DNA of 49,134 nt, from positions 1 to 49,134 of the forward strand of contig DATHJB010000229.1 of the NCBI GenBank assembly GCA_035316325.1. Reading direction: 5' to 3'. Below are positions 7,032 to 15,577 of the stretch, one piece after another. Source of the DNA: Acidimicrobiales bacterium (GTDB taxonomy: Bacteria; Actinomycetota; Acidimicrobiia; Acidimicrobiales; VFJN01). The position numbers and the translations under genes are program-made. The notes under the pieces were generated by a model. That model saw only the letters and a program-made list of their open reading frames with translations. It was not told the DNA's origin and did not search any database. Every line of letters begins with the position of its first letter. The first letter of the stretch is position 1.

Positions 7032-8699
7032 TCAACCGACCAGGGTGGCGGCCTCGGTCAGCAGGGTGTCGACGGTGGCGGTGGCCTGGGCGCGGGCGGT
7101 GGGGAGGTCGGTCGAGGGGTCGACGGGGACCACGGCTTCGGCGTAGCACTTGAGCTTCGGCTCGGTGCCGGACGGGCGGATGATGAGGCGGGCGCCGTCG
7201 GCTCGCAGGACCACGCCGTCGGTCGGGGGGAGGCGGTCGCCGCGCCGGAGGTCCTCCACCGCGGTGACGGGGCGGCCGGCGATCGTGGACGGTGGCGAGT
7301 CCGCCAGCCGGTCGACCACGTCGGCCCCCACGCCCGGGATCGAGCGCTGGCGGGTGGCGTGGACGCCCAGCTCGCGGGCCAGGTCGTCGAGCCGGTCGAG
7401 GACGCTGCGGCCCCGGACCCGCTCGTTGGCGACCAGCTCGGCGAACGCCAGGGCGGCGGTGATGCCGTCCTTGTCGCGCACCAGCGTCCCGACGCACGAC
7501 CCCAGCGCCTCCTCGTAGCCGTACACGAACTGGAGGTTCGGCTGGGACAGCGCGGCTCGGGCGATCCACTTGAAGCCGGTCAGCGTCTCGGCGTGGTGGA
7601 CGCCCCGGGCCTCGGCCAGCCGCCCGAGCTGCGACGACGAGACGATGGACGTCGCCACCAGCCGGTCCGGCCCCTCGCCCTGCCGCAGCAGCCAGTCGGC
7701 CAGCAGCACGCCGATCTCGTCGCCGGTGAGCGCCCGCCACCCGTCCCCCGCGTCCTGCGAGAGAGGGAGAGGAACGGCGACGGCGAGGCGGTCGGCGTCG
7801 GGGTCGTTGGCCAGGACGACGTCGGCGTCCTCGGCCCGGGCCAGGGCGAGCGCCAGGTCCAGCGCCCCGGGCTCCTCGGGGTTGGGGAAGGCGACGGTGG
7901 GGAAGTCCGGGTCGGGCTCGGCCTGCTCGGCCACCACGGCCGGCGCCGGGAACCCGGCCCGTTCGAACGCCGCCAGCACCACGTCCCGGCCGACCCCGTG
8001 CATCGGCGTGTAGACGACCCGCACGTCGCGAGCCCCGACCGGCACCCGCAGCGCCGTGGCCACCGCCCGCTCGACGTACACCGCTTGTAATTGCGACAGA
8101 ACCGACCCGTTTCGGGCCTCTCCGGTCGCAATTTCGGTGAGAGGGCCGACGGCGGCGATGTGGGCGGCGATCTCGGCATCGGCCGGCGGCACGATCTGGG
8201 CCCCGTCGCCCAGGTACACCTTGTAGCCGTTGTCCCGGGGCGGGTTGTGGCTGGCGGTCACCTGGATGCCGGCGCAGCAGCCCAGGTGCAGGACCCCGAA
8301 GGCGACCAGCGGCGTCGGCACCGGCCGCTCGCACAGGAGCACCCGGAACCCGGCCCCCGCCAGCACCGATGCGGCCGCGGCGGCGAACGACGACGACTTG
8401 TGCCGGGCGTCGAACCCCACGATCACCGGCTCGCCCCCGTGCCCGGAGTCGACCAGGTAGGCCGCGAGCCCGGCGGTCGCCCGCAACACCACGGCCTCGT
8501 TCATCCGGCTGGGCCCGGCCCCCATCTCGCCCCGCAGCCCGGCCGTCCCGAACTCGAGCGGCCCGGAGAACCGGTCCCGCAGCTCCACGAGAGCGACGTC
8601 ACCCGCAGCCAGCAACCCGTCCAGCTCGGCCCGCGTGTCGGCGTCGGGGTCCTCGTCCCGCCAGGCCCGGACGGCGGTGAGCAGCGACTCGTCGCTCAC
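7032..8699 (-). CDS. pmmB: Phosphomannomutase/phosphopentomutase-like enzyme (PmmB)
   Basis: This 555-residue alpha-D-phosphohexomutase has all four family motifs: the phosphoserine loop TASHNP (148-153), the metal loop DPDADR, the sugar loop GYEEALG and the phosphate loop RPSGTEPK. In the salvage context it may serve as the phosphopentomutase that converts ribose-1-phosphate or deoxyribose-1-phosphate from punA and deoA to the 5-phosphates, as no separate deoB is present. The GTG start at 8699 overlaps the punA stop as GTGA, so the two are coupled. Residues about 188-205 ([20 protein letters not shown]) are encoded by a palindromic sequence related to the 51-bp repeat family. Length from VGPL to YVER looks near normal, so the reading frame survived. 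Confidence 0.93.
   Translation of the reverse strand: MSDESLLTAVRAWRDEDPDADTRAELDGLLAAGDVALVELRDRFSGPLEFGTAGLRGEMGAGPSRMNEAVVLRATAGLAAYLVDSGHGGEPVIVGFDARHKSSSFAAAAASVLAGAGFRVLLCERPVPTPLVAFGVLHLGCCAGIQVTASHNPPRDNGYKVYLGDGAQIVPPADAEIAAHIAAVGPLTEIATGEARNGSVLSQLQAVYVERAVATALRVPVGARDVRVVYTPMHGVGRDVVLAAFERAGFPAPAVVAEQAEPDPDFPTVAFPNPEEPGALDLALALARAEDADVVLANDPDADRLAVAVPLPLSQDAGDGWRALTGDEIGVLLADWLLRQGEGPDRLVATSIVSSSQLGRLAEARGVHHAETLTGFKWIARAALSQPNLQFVYGYEEALGSCVGTLVRDKDGITAALAFAELVANERVRGRSVLDRLDDLARELGVHATRQRSIPGVGADVVDRLADSPPSTIAGRPVTAVEDLRRGDRLPPTDGVVLRADGARLIIRPSGTEPKLKCYAEAVVPVDPSTDLPTARAQATATVDTLLTEAATLVG
8086..8136. repeat. Diverged 51-bp palindromic repeat inside pmmB
   Basis: Perfect 9-bp arms AATTGCGAC (8089-8097) and GTCGCAATT (8125-8133) lie in a stretch with the same 14-23-14 layout as the repeats at 22445, 27960 and 44501. 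The outer arms resemble CTGTCGAAATTTCG, but the 23-base core matches at only 10 positions by eye, so membership in the family is tentative. Confidence 0.45.
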
Positions 8700-9529
8700 A
8701 GCCGGTCGACGATCTGGGCGAGGAGCGTCCCCATGCGTTCGGCGGCCGCCTTGCCCGCCTCGATCACTTCCTGGTGCGACAGGGGGGAACCGGAGAGGCC
8801 GGCGGCCAGGTTGGTGACCAGCGACAGGCCCAGCACCTCGAGGCCGAGGTGGCGGGCGGCGATCGTCTCCCACACCGTCGACATCCCCACCAGGTCGGCG
8901 CCCATGCCCCGCAGCATGCGGATCTCGGCCGGCGTCTCGTAGTGCGGTCCTGGCAGGGCGCCGTACACCCCCTCCTCCAGCGACGGGTCGACCGAGCGGG
9001 CCAGCGACCGCAACCGGGGCGAGTAGGCCTCGGTGAGGTCGACGAAGCGCGACGGCACGTCGTCGGGCAGCATCCCCGACAGCGGCGACGAGCCGGTGAG
9101 GTTGAGGTGGTCGGCGATCAGCACCGGCTGGCCCACCGCCAGGCCCTCCCGGATGCCGCCGGCGGCGTTGGTCAGCACCACGGTCCGGCACCCGGCGGCG
9201 GCGGCAGTCCGCACGGCGTGGACGACCGCCGAGGGCTTGTGCCCCTCGTAACCGTGCACCCGCCCGACGAACGCCAGCACCCGCATGCCGCCCGGCGACA
9301 CGATCGAGCGCACCCCGCCGCCGTGGCCGGCGACGGTGGACGGCAGGAAGCCGGGGAGGCCGTCGGTGGCGATCTCGGCCGCCACCGAGCCGAGCCGGTC
9401 GGCGGCCGGCCGCCAGCCCGAGCCGAGCACCACCGCCACGTCGTGGCCCGTCACCCCGGTGGCGGCAGCGAGGGCCTTGGCGGCCTCGGCGGCCTGGGCG
9501 AACGGGTCGGTCGGCGGCGGAGACGTCAC
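8696..9529 (-). CDS. punA: Purine nucleoside phosphorylase (trimeric type)
   Basis: This 277-residue enzyme cleaves purine nucleosides with phosphate to base and (deoxy)ribose-1-phosphate. Family landmarks are VVLGSGW near the N-terminus, [34 protein letters not shown] and GMSTVWE. The reading frame begins at GTG 9553, but I chose GTG 9529 because a TAGGTT box (9542-9537 on the minus strand) lies exactly seven bases before it, the leaderless pattern used elsewhere here. The added eight residues of the longer form are not typical of the family. It is coupled by GTGA overlap to pmmB. Together the two feed pentose phosphates from imported nucleosides into central metabolism. Confidence 0.94.
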   Translation of the reverse strand: MTSPPPTDPFAQAAEAAKALAAATGVTGHDVAVVLGSGWRPAADRLGSVAAEIATDGLPGFLPSTVAGHGGGVRSIVSPGGMRVLAFVGRVHGYEGHKPSAVVHAVRTAAAAGCRTVVLTNAAGGIREGLAVGQPVLIADHLNLTGSSPLSGMLPDDVPSRFVDLTEAYSPRLRSLARSVDPSLEEGVYGALPGPHYETPAEIRMLRGMGADLVGMSTVWETIAARHLGLEVLGLSLVTNLAAGLSGSPLSHQEVIEAGKAAAERMGTLLAQIVDRL

Positions 9530-9536
9530 CAGGTGG

Positions 9537-9542
9537 AACCTA
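9537..9542 (-). promoter_or_regulatory. Putative leaderless -10 box of punA-pmmB
   Basis: TAGGTT on the minus strand lies seven bases before GTG 9529. It decides the start chosen for punA and implies that punA and pmmB share one leaderless transcript. Confidence 0.5.
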
Positions 9543-9643
9543 CCGTCGGCCACTCGGGGCCCGCAGCGACCACTGCCGTCCTGACCGTTCTGACCGTTCT
9601 GCGGGCATACGGCCGCGTTCGGTGACGAATCGGTTACGGCGAT

Positions 9644-9704
9644 GTCACAAGTGTGACCGTCTGGGCAGGCATTCCCTCGATCGACTGGGAAAAATGACTA
9701 TGGT
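9644..9704 (+). promoter_or_regulatory. Promoter/operator region of nucleoside ABC transporter
   Basis: Two inverted repeats lie ahead of the binding-protein gene. GTCACA-AG-TGTGAC occupies 9644-9657. TTCCC/GGGAA (9672-9676 and 9687-9691) encloses a TCGATCGA palindrome. A possible -10 TATGGT is at 9699-9704. Unlike most first genes here this one has a leader of about 45 bases and a good AGGAG (9740-9744) ten bases before ATG. Repression by a nucleoside-responsive regulator at one of the palindromes is inference. Confidence 0.5.
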
Positions 9705-9754
9705 GCGCCGATGACTTCCCAGGTCATACGTTCCACGACAGGAGCTACGGACGG

Positions 9755-10912
9755 ATGATTCTTCAACGGCGGTTCAAGGCGCTGGCCATCGTGCTGGCGC
9801 TCGCTGTCGTTGCTGCGGGATGCGGCGACGACGACGACGAGGCCAGCGACAGTGGCAGCGACACCACGGAGGACAGCGGCGGTTCGAGCGGGGAGGTGGA
9901 GGGCCCGCCGGCGGTCACGCTCGACGACGAGTGCGAGGCGGCGAAGGCTGACGGCGTCGAGGCCCCCGATGGCTTCCGCGTCAACCTCGTGACCGACATC
10001 GGCCGCGTCGACGACGGCACCTTCAACCAGTTCGCCTTCGAGGCGATGGAGGCGGCCAAGGACTGCTTCGGCTTCGAGACCAGCTACATCGAGACGGTCT
10101 CCGAGGCCGACTACGCCACGAACATCGCCACGACGCTCGACGCGTCGCCGAACGTGGTCATCACCAACGGCTTCCTGATCGCCACCGACACGCTGGCGGC
10201 GGCCGAGGCGAACCCCGACGTCGACTTCCTCGGCGTCGACCAGTTCCAGGAGGAGTTCCCCGAGAACTACATCGGGGTCCAGTTCCGTGAGGACCAGGGC
10301 GGCTACATGGCCGGTGTGCTGGCGGCCTCGCTCAGCGAGAGCGGCGTGATCGGCGTGGTCGGCGGCCGTGAGGACGTGCCCCCGGTCGTCCGCTTCGTGA
10401 ACGCCTACGAGACCGGTGCGCAGTCGGTGAACCCCGACATCCGTGTGCTGTCGGTCTTCAACGAGTCGTTCACCACTCCCGACAAGGGCGCCTCCGACGC
10501 TGCCCAGTTCATCGGCGAGGGCGCCGACGTCATCTTCGGTGCCGGCGGCCAGACCGGCTCCGGTGGCATCGCCGCCGCTGCCGAGCAGGGCGTGTGGGCC
10601 ATCGGCGTCGACCAGGACGAGTACTTCACCACCTTCAACGGTGGCGACGCTCCCGGGTCCGAGTTCCTGGCCACCTCGGCGGTGAAGCGGGTCGACCTGG
10701 CGGTCTTCCGCAACATCGTCGCCTCGATGACCGACGAGTTCGCCGGCGGCCTCTACACCCTCGAGGCTGCGAACGACGGCATCACCTACGCACCCTTCCA
10801 CGACGCCGAGCTGCCCGAAGAGGCCGTCGCGGCGCTGGAGGAGGCCCGGGCCGGACTGTCGGACGGGTCGATCGACACGGGCGTCGACCCGGTCACCGGC
10901 CTGCCCCTCTGA
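9755..10912 (+). CDS. BMP-family nucleoside-binding lipoprotein (PnrA/BmpA-like)
   Basis: This 385-residue substrate-binding lipoprotein has signal MILQRRFKALAIVLALAVVA and lipobox AAGC with Cys23 lipidated, followed by an acidic Asp/Ser/Gly tether (24-50). The mature part is a BMP/PnrA domain: DIGRVDDGTFNQFAFEAM, GVQFREDQGGYMAGVLAA, VVGGREDVPPVVRF and IFGAGGQTGSGG match the purine-nucleoside-binding family. It sits outside the membrane and delivers nucleosides to the ABC transporter encoded next. AGGAG at 9740-9744 precedes ATG. A strong hairpin follows the gene, consistent with higher expression of the binding protein than of the ATPase and permeases. Confidence 0.95.
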   Translation: MILQRRFKALAIVLALAVVAAGCGDDDDEASDSGSDTTEDSGGSSGEVEGPPAVTLDDECEAAKADGVEAPDGFRVNLVTDIGRVDDGTFNQFAFEAMEAAKDCFGFETSYIETVSEADYATNIATTLDASPNVVITNGFLIATDTLAAAEANPDVDFLGVDQFQEEFPENYIGVQFREDQGGYMAGVLAASLSESGVIGVVGGREDVPPVVRFVNAYETGAQSVNPDIRVLSVFNESFTTPDKGASDAAQFIGEGADVIFGAGGQTGSGGIAAAAEQGVWAIGVDQDEYFTTFNGGDAPGSEFLATSAVKRVDLAVFRNIVASMTDEFAGGLYTLEAANDGITYAPFHDAELPEEAVAALEEARAGLSDGSIDTGVDPVTGLPL

Positions 10913-10947
10913 CGGCTACAGCCACGAAGGCGAAGTGACGTGACGGT

Positions 10948-10984
10948 GCGGGCCCGCGACGCTGCTCAGCAGCTCCGGGCCCGC
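10948..10984 (+). terminator. Intercistronic GC hairpin after BMP lipoprotein gene
   Basis: Perfect 9-bp arms GCGGGCCCG (10948-10956) and CGGGCCCGC (10976-10984) enclose a second small stem GCTGC-TCA-GCAGC. GTGACG/CGTCAC further out can extend it. There is no T-run, so it probably acts as a partial terminator or an mRNA-stabilising 3' structure that sets the ratio of binding protein to transporter. Confidence 0.6.
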
Positions 10985-11079
10985 GCCTCCGTCGCGTCAC
11001 CGGTCGTCGCCACCGGCTCGGCCGCACCGGACGCGGCCGCCATGGGTGTCGGCGCCCGCGGTACGAGCGGGAGCCCCCC

Positions 11080-12669
11080 ATGACCAGCCTCGCCACCGAC
11101 CCGCCCGCCGCCGAGGTCGCCGACGTCGTCCTCGAGGCGCGGGGCGTCACCAAGCGCTTCCCCGGGGTGCTCGCCAACGACGCCGTCGACCTGACGCTGC
11201 GCCGGGGCGAGGTCCACTGCCTGCTCGGCGAGAACGGCGCCGGCAAGTCGACGCTGATGAACGTGATCTTCGGGCTCTACCAGCCCGATGCCGGCGAGCT
11301 GCTGGTCGAGGGCGAGCCGGTGCGGTTCCGCAGCTCCGCCGACGCCATCGCCCACGGCATCGGCATGGTCCACCAGCACTTCCAGCTGGTGCAGGCCTTC
11401 ACCGTGGCCGAGAACGTGATCCTGGGCGAGGAGCTGCGCCGGGGGCCGCTGCTCGACCTCGACGAGGCCCGCAAGCGCATCGCCGCCCTGAGCACCGACT
11501 TCGGCATCTCGGTCGACCCCGGCGCCAAGGTCGAGGACCTCTCGGTCGGCCAGCAGCAGCGGGTCGAGCTGCTCAAGGCGCTGTACCGGGACGCCTCGAT
11601 CCTCATCCTCGACGAGCCCACCGCCGTCCTGACACCGGGCGAGGTCGACGAGTTCTTCGGTGTCGTGCGGAGCCTCACCGAGCAGGGCAAGTCGATCATC
11701 TTCATCACGCACAAGCTGCGTGAGGTGCTGGCGGTGGCCGACCGGATCACCGTGATCCGCCGCGGCAAGGTCGTCGGCTCGGCCGACCCCGACGAGGCGA
11801 CGCCGGCCACGCTGGCCTCCCTGATGGTCGGCCGCGAGATCATCCTGTCGATCGACAAGGAGCCGGCCACCCCGGGCGACGCCACGCTGCAGATCCGGAA
11901 CCTCGACGTCGCCGACGACCGCGGTTACACGGCCGTCACCGACCTCTCCTTCGACGTGCGGGCCGGCGAGATCTTCGGCGTCGCCGGCGTGGAGGGCAAC
12001 GGTCAGCGGGAGCTGGTCGAGGCCATCACCGGCATGCGGCCCAAGCTGGGCGGGACGGTGGAGCTCGACGGCGTCGACATCACCGGCGCCAGCCCCCGCC
12101 AGGTCGACGAGCTCGGGGTCGGCCACGTGCCCGAGGACCGCAACAAGCACGGTGTCGTCGACTCGTTCACCATCGCCGACAACCTGGTGCTCAACACGTT
12201 CGGGCGCAAGCCGTTCGCCCGTCGCTTCATCCGCCAGACCCGCAAGATCGACGAGCAGGCCCGCGACCTGGTCGAGCGCTACGACGTGCGGACGCCGGGC
12301 ATCCACGTACCGGTGGGGACGCTGTCGGGCGGCAACCAGCAGAAGGTGATCATCGCCCGCGAGCTGTCGGGCGAGCCGCGCCTGCTGGTGGTCGCGCAGC
12401 CGACCCGGGGGCTCGACGTCGGGTCGATCGAGTTCATCCACAACCGCATCGTCGAGATGCGCGACGCGGGCGCCGCCGTGCTCCTCGTGTCGGCCGAGCT
12501 CGACGAGATCTTCACCTTGTCCGACCGCATCGGCGTGCTGTTCCGCGGGCGCCTGGTGGGCGACTTCCCGCGGGCCGAGGCCTCGCGCGACACAGTGGGG
12601 TACCTGATGGCCAGCGGTCACGACGACGCCCAGGGGCCGGACGAAGCCGACGGGGCGGGGGAGTCGTGA
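11080..12669 (+). CDS. Nucleoside ABC transporter, double ATP-binding protein
   Basis: This 529-residue protein contains two nucleotide-binding domains, as in RbsA and YufO. The first (about 15-250) has Walker A GENGAGKST (50-58), signature LSVGQQQR and Walker B ILILDEPTA. The second (about 265-515) has the degenerate Walker A GVEGNGQRE, signature LSGGNQQK and Walker B LLVVAQPTRGLD with Gln in place of the catalytic Glu. A degenerate second site is usual for this subfamily, so the transporter is not broken. It energises the two permeases that follow; its stop overlaps the first permease start as GTGA. With the BMP lipoprotein it forms a purine/pyrimidine nucleoside importer. Confidence 0.95.
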   Translation: MTSLATDPPAAEVADVVLEARGVTKRFPGVLANDAVDLTLRRGEVHCLLGENGAGKSTLMNVIFGLYQPDAGELLVEGEPVRFRSSADAIAHGIGMVHQHFQLVQAFTVAENVILGEELRRGPLLDLDEARKRIAALSTDFGISVDPGAKVEDLSVGQQQRVELLKALYRDASILILDEPTAVLTPGEVDEFFGVVRSLTEQGKSIIFITHKLREVLAVADRITVIRRGKVVGSADPDEATPATLASLMVGREIILSIDKEPATPGDATLQIRNLDVADDRGYTAVTDLSFDVRAGEIFGVAGVEGNGQRELVEAITGMRPKLGGTVELDGVDITGASPRQVDELGVGHVPEDRNKHGVVDSFTIADNLVLNTFGRKPFARRFIRQTRKIDEQARDLVERYDVRTPGIHVPVGTLSGGNQQKVIIARELSGEPRLLVVAQPTRGLDVGSIEFIHNRIVEMRDAGAAVLLVSAELDEIFTLSDRIGVLFRGRLVGDFPRAEASRDTVGYLMASGHDDAQGPDEADGAGES

Positions 12670-13835
12670 CGACCACCACGACCGAGACCCCTCCGAGGCC
12701 GCCGGGCCGCTCGGCGGTCGACTTCCTGCGTGGCTACTTCAGCCTGCAGCCGATCCTCGTCCCCATCTGCGCCATCCTCCTGGCGGTGCTGGTCGGCGGG
12801 GTGATCATCCTGCTGGTCGGCGAGAACCCGTTCACCGCCTACTGGGCGCTGCTGCGGGGCATGTTCGGCAGCGGCGACCGGGTGGCCGCCTCGCTCGGGC
12901 GCTCGACGCCGTTCATCGGCGCCGCCCTGGCCGTCGCCTTCGCCTTCCGGGCCGGCCTGTTCAACATCGGGGTGGAGGGCCAGCTGCTCGTGGGGGCGAC
13001 GGTGGCCGCCTGGGTCGGCACCTGGGACGTGGTGCACGACCTGCCCGGGCTCCTCGCCATCCTGGCCGTGCTGGTGGCCGGGGCCGTGGGCGGCGGGCTC
13101 TACGGGCTGATCCCCGGCCTCCTCAAGGTGCGGACGGGCGCCCACGAGGTGATCACCACGATCATGCTCAACAACATCGCCCTCCTGCTGATCCGCTGGA
13201 TCGTCAACTCGACCGACCCGGTGATCCTGCGTGACCAGGGGGCGTCGGTCGCCCGCAGCGCCACCATCGCCGAGGGCGCCCGCCTGCCCCGGCTGGTCGA
13301 CAGCCAGCCGCCGCTCCACGTCGGGTTCCTGATCATGCTGGGGCTGTGCGTGTTCGTGTGGTTCGTGCTGCAGCGCACCACCAACGGGTTCGAGATCCGG
13401 ATGGTGGGAGCCAACCCGCACGCCGCCCACTACGCCGGCGTCGGGGTCAGCCTCGTGATCGTCTCGGTGATGGCGACGGCCGGTGGGTTCGCCGGGCTCG
13501 CCGGGGCCGGTGAGATCAGCGGCACGTCGCACTTCCTCAGCCCCGGGGTGTTCCTCGCCATCGGCTTCGACTCCATCGCCATCGCCCTGCTGGCCCGGGC
13601 CAACCCGTTCGCCGTGGTCCCGGCCGCCGTGCTCTGGGGGTCGATGCTGGCGGGCGCCCCGCTCATGCAGCAGGAGACCGGGCTGTCGATCGACATCGTG
13701 CGCATCGTCCAGGCGCTGGTGCTGCTGTTCGTGGCGGCCGACGTGATCGTGCGCACGGTCTTCCGCATCCGCTCCAAGGTCGAGGGCGGCTTCGACGAGC
13801 CGACGCTCGGCACCCAGTGGGGCGGCGTGGCATGA
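12666..13835 (+). CDS. Nucleoside ABC transporter permease 1
   Basis: This 389-residue inner-membrane permease of the BPD_transp_2 family (YufP-like) has about nine hydrophobic helices. Typical features are NPFTAYWALLRGMFG near the N-terminus, the FRAGLFNIGVEGQLLVGA motif (about 95-112), KVRTGAHEVITTIMLNNIA and GANPHAAHYAGV in the cytoplasmic loop, and FDSIAIALLARANP near the end. The GTG start overlaps the ATPase stop (GTGA) and its own stop overlaps the next permease (ATGA). The two permeases form the heterodimeric channel of the importer. Confidence 0.94.
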   Translation: MTTTTTETPPRPPGRSAVDFLRGYFSLQPILVPICAILLAVLVGGVIILLVGENPFTAYWALLRGMFGSGDRVAASLGRSTPFIGAALAVAFAFRAGLFNIGVEGQLLVGATVAAWVGTWDVVHDLPGLLAILAVLVAGAVGGGLYGLIPGLLKVRTGAHEVITTIMLNNIALLLIRWIVNSTDPVILRDQGASVARSATIAEGARLPRLVDSQPPLHVGFLIMLGLCVFVWFVLQRTTNGFEIRMVGANPHAAHYAGVGVSLVIVSVMATAGGFAGLAGAGEISGTSHFLSPGVFLAIGFDSIAIALLARANPFAVVPAAVLWGSMLAGAPLMQQETGLSIDIVRIVQALVLLFVAADVIVRTVFRIRSKVEGGFDEPTLGTQWGGVA

Positions 13836-15145
13836 GCGCCGTGACGCTGGCACCGGCGGTGCGGCGCCGCACTCGGGGACTCGACCGGTTCCAGACCATC
13901 GCCGTCCTGTTCGGGCTGCTGGGCGTGGTGCTCGTCGGCTACGTCACACCGAACCTCGAGCGGACCAGCAAGGCCTTCACGCTGGAGATGCCGCCCGACC
14001 CGGCGCAGGTGTCGTTCTCGCCGCGCACGATCATCGCCGCCATCGGCACGTACTACGTGCTGGCCGCGGTGGCGACCCTGGTGCTCGGGCGCTCGGCCCG
14101 GTGGGAGCGCTACACCCGGGCGGCGCTGGGCGTCGCCGCGGTGCTGGTGGCGCCGCTCGTCGTCATCCTGTCGCTGGCGCTGTCCGAGGCGCCGTCGACC
14201 AACCTGGTGCAGCTCGTCGTCGAGTCGCTGCGGCTCGGCACGCCGATCGCCCTCGGGGCCATGGCGGGGCTGTGGTGCGAGCGCTCCGGCGTCGTCAACA
14301 TCGGCATCGAGGGGATGATGCTGGGGGCTGCCGGCGTCGGCTTCACGGTGTACGCCGTGCTCGGCGACGCCCAGGACTCGACCTGGCTGTGGATCGGCAT
14401 CCTCGCCGCCGTGCTGACCGGGGGCCTGATCGCGGCGTTGCACGCCCTGGTGTCGGTCACGTTCCGGGTCGACCAGATCATCTCCGGTGTGGTGATCAAC
14501 CTGCTGGCCCTGGGGCTCACCAGCTTCCTGCGCTCCCAGGTGATCGTGCCCAAGGGCATCTCGACCGGCATCAGCACGTCGGAGCTGTCGATCCCGCTGC
14601 TGTCGGAGATCCCGATCGTCGGCGACCAGCTCTTCACCAACAAGCCCATCTTCTTCTCGATGTTCGTGATCGTGGCGGCGACGTGGTTCGTGATGTTCCG
14701 GACGCCCTGGGGGCTGCGGGTGCGGTCGGTCGGCGAGAACCCCCACGCCGCCGAGACGCTGGGCATCGACGTCATCAAGATCCGCTACCAGGCGGTGATC
14801 CTGGGCGGCCTGATCGCCGGGCTCGCCGGGGCGTGGTTCTCGATGGAGGGCCAGGGCGGCTTCCAGGACAACATGACCAACGGGGCCGGCTTCATCGCCC
14901 TGGCGGCTTTGATCTTCGGGCGCTGGCGGCCGTGGAGCGCCTTCGCCGGGGCCATGCTGTTCGGCTTCACCCGGGCGCTGGGCACCCGCCTGCAGATCCT
15001 CGACGTCTCCGTCGGCGACTTCTCGATCCCGAGCGAGTTCTGGCAGGCGCTGCCCTACGTGGTGACGATCATCGTCGTCGCGGGCGCCGTGGGTCGGTCG
15101 GTCGCTCCCGCCGCGGTGGGCCAGCCGTACGAACGCCCCCGATGA
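13832..15145 (+). CDS. Nucleoside ABC transporter permease 2
   Basis: This 437-residue permease is the partner of the preceding gene (YufQ-like, BPD_transp_2). It has an extended N-terminal region with an extra hydrophobic segment (residues 20-45) and a periplasmic stretch before the core. The core shows WCERSGVVNIGIEGMMLGAA, FRVDQIISGVVINLLALGLT, GENPHAAETLGIDV and GAGFIALAALIFGRWRP. I chose ATG 13832, which gives an ATGA overlap with permease 1; the slightly longer frame from 13817 lies inside that gene. It ends just before an inverted repeat that precedes cdd, so the importer and the catabolic genes may form one long transcription unit. Confidence 0.94.
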   Translation: MSAVTLAPAVRRRTRGLDRFQTIAVLFGLLGVVLVGYVTPNLERTSKAFTLEMPPDPAQVSFSPRTIIAAIGTYYVLAAVATLVLGRSARWERYTRAALGVAAVLVAPLVVILSLALSEAPSTNLVQLVVESLRLGTPIALGAMAGLWCERSGVVNIGIEGMMLGAAGVGFTVYAVLGDAQDSTWLWIGILAAVLTGGLIAALHALVSVTFRVDQIISGVVINLLALGLTSFLRSQVIVPKGISTGISTSELSIPLLSEIPIVGDQLFTNKPIFFSMFVIVAATWFVMFRTPWGLRVRSVGENPHAAETLGIDVIKIRYQAVILGGLIAGLAGAWFSMEGQGGFQDNMTNGAGFIALAALIFGRWRPWSAFAGAMLFGFTRALGTRLQILDVSVGDFSIPSEFWQALPYVVTIIVVAGAVGRSVAPAAVGQPYERPR

Positions 15146-15151
15146 CCGTCG

Positions 15152-15197
15152 TTCTGTCTTCGCTGGTCCGGCTATTCCGGGCTCAGCGAAGACAGAA
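15152..15197 (+). repeat. 46-bp perfect inverted repeat between permease and cdd
   Basis: Arms TTCTGTCTTCGCTG (15152-15165) and CAGCGAAGACAGAA (15184-15197) are perfectly complementary over 14 bp, with an 18-base loop. The right arm ends at the first possible cdd ATG and nine bases before the second, leaving no room for a ribosome-binding site. It could be an operator, a terminator or a translation-controlling leader hairpin, or a relative of the short palindromic repeats described elsewhere. Confidence 0.7.
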
Positions 15198-15205
15198 TGC
15201 AGCGC

Positions 15206-15577
15206 ATGCCGTGGGATGAGCTGTTGGCGGCCGCCGTCGAGGTGCGGGATCGGGCCTATGCGCCCTACTCGGGGTTCCGGGTGGGGGCCGCCGGGCTGGT
15301 GGACGACGGGCGGGTCGTGGTGGGGTGCAACGTGGAGAACGCCTCCTACGGGGTGACGCTCTGCGCCGAGTGCGGGCTGGTGTCGGCACTGCACGCGTCG
15401 GGCGGGGGACGGCTGGTCGCCCTGGCCTGCTGCGGGCCCGACGGCGAGTACCTGGCGCCGTGCGGGCGCTGCCGGCAGGTGCTGTTCGAGGCCGGTGGTG
15501 CGGGTCTGCTGGTGAACGAGCGGCCGATGTCCGAATGGCTGCCGGACGCCTTCGGGCCGTCGAACCTGGAGGACTGA
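15206..15577 (+). CDS. cdd: Cytidine deaminase
   Basis: This 123-residue enzyme deaminates cytidine and deoxycytidine to uridine and deoxyuridine. It has the tetrameric-type zinc site: CAE (Cys53, Glu55) and PCGRC (Cys86, Cys89), plus YSGFRVGAA and GCNVENASYG for substrate binding. ATG 15206 (MPWDELL) gives the usual length; ATG 15197 would add MQR but overlaps the preceding hairpin. The stop overlaps the deoA start as TGATG, so cdd and deoA are coupled and act in sequence: deamination, then phosphorolysis of the uridine product. Confidence 0.95.
   Translation: MPWDELLAAAVEVRDRAYAPYSGFRVGAAGLVDDGRVVVGCNVENASYGVTLCAECGLVSALHASGGGRLVALACCGPDGEYLAPCGRCRQVLFEAGGAGLLVNERPMSEWLPDAFGPSNLED

Noticed and set aside
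9698..10801. A 367-residue minus-strand frame over the BMP lipoprotein gene.
   Set aside because: The plus-strand gene has a signal peptide, lipobox and family motifs; the antisense frame is a Val/Gly/Asp-rich shadow.
11080..12669. Possible inactivation of the transporter ATPase, because the second Walker A and Walker B are degenerate.
   Set aside because: A degenerate second site (GVEGNGQ and AQPTRGLD) is usual in RbsA/YufO-type double ATPases.
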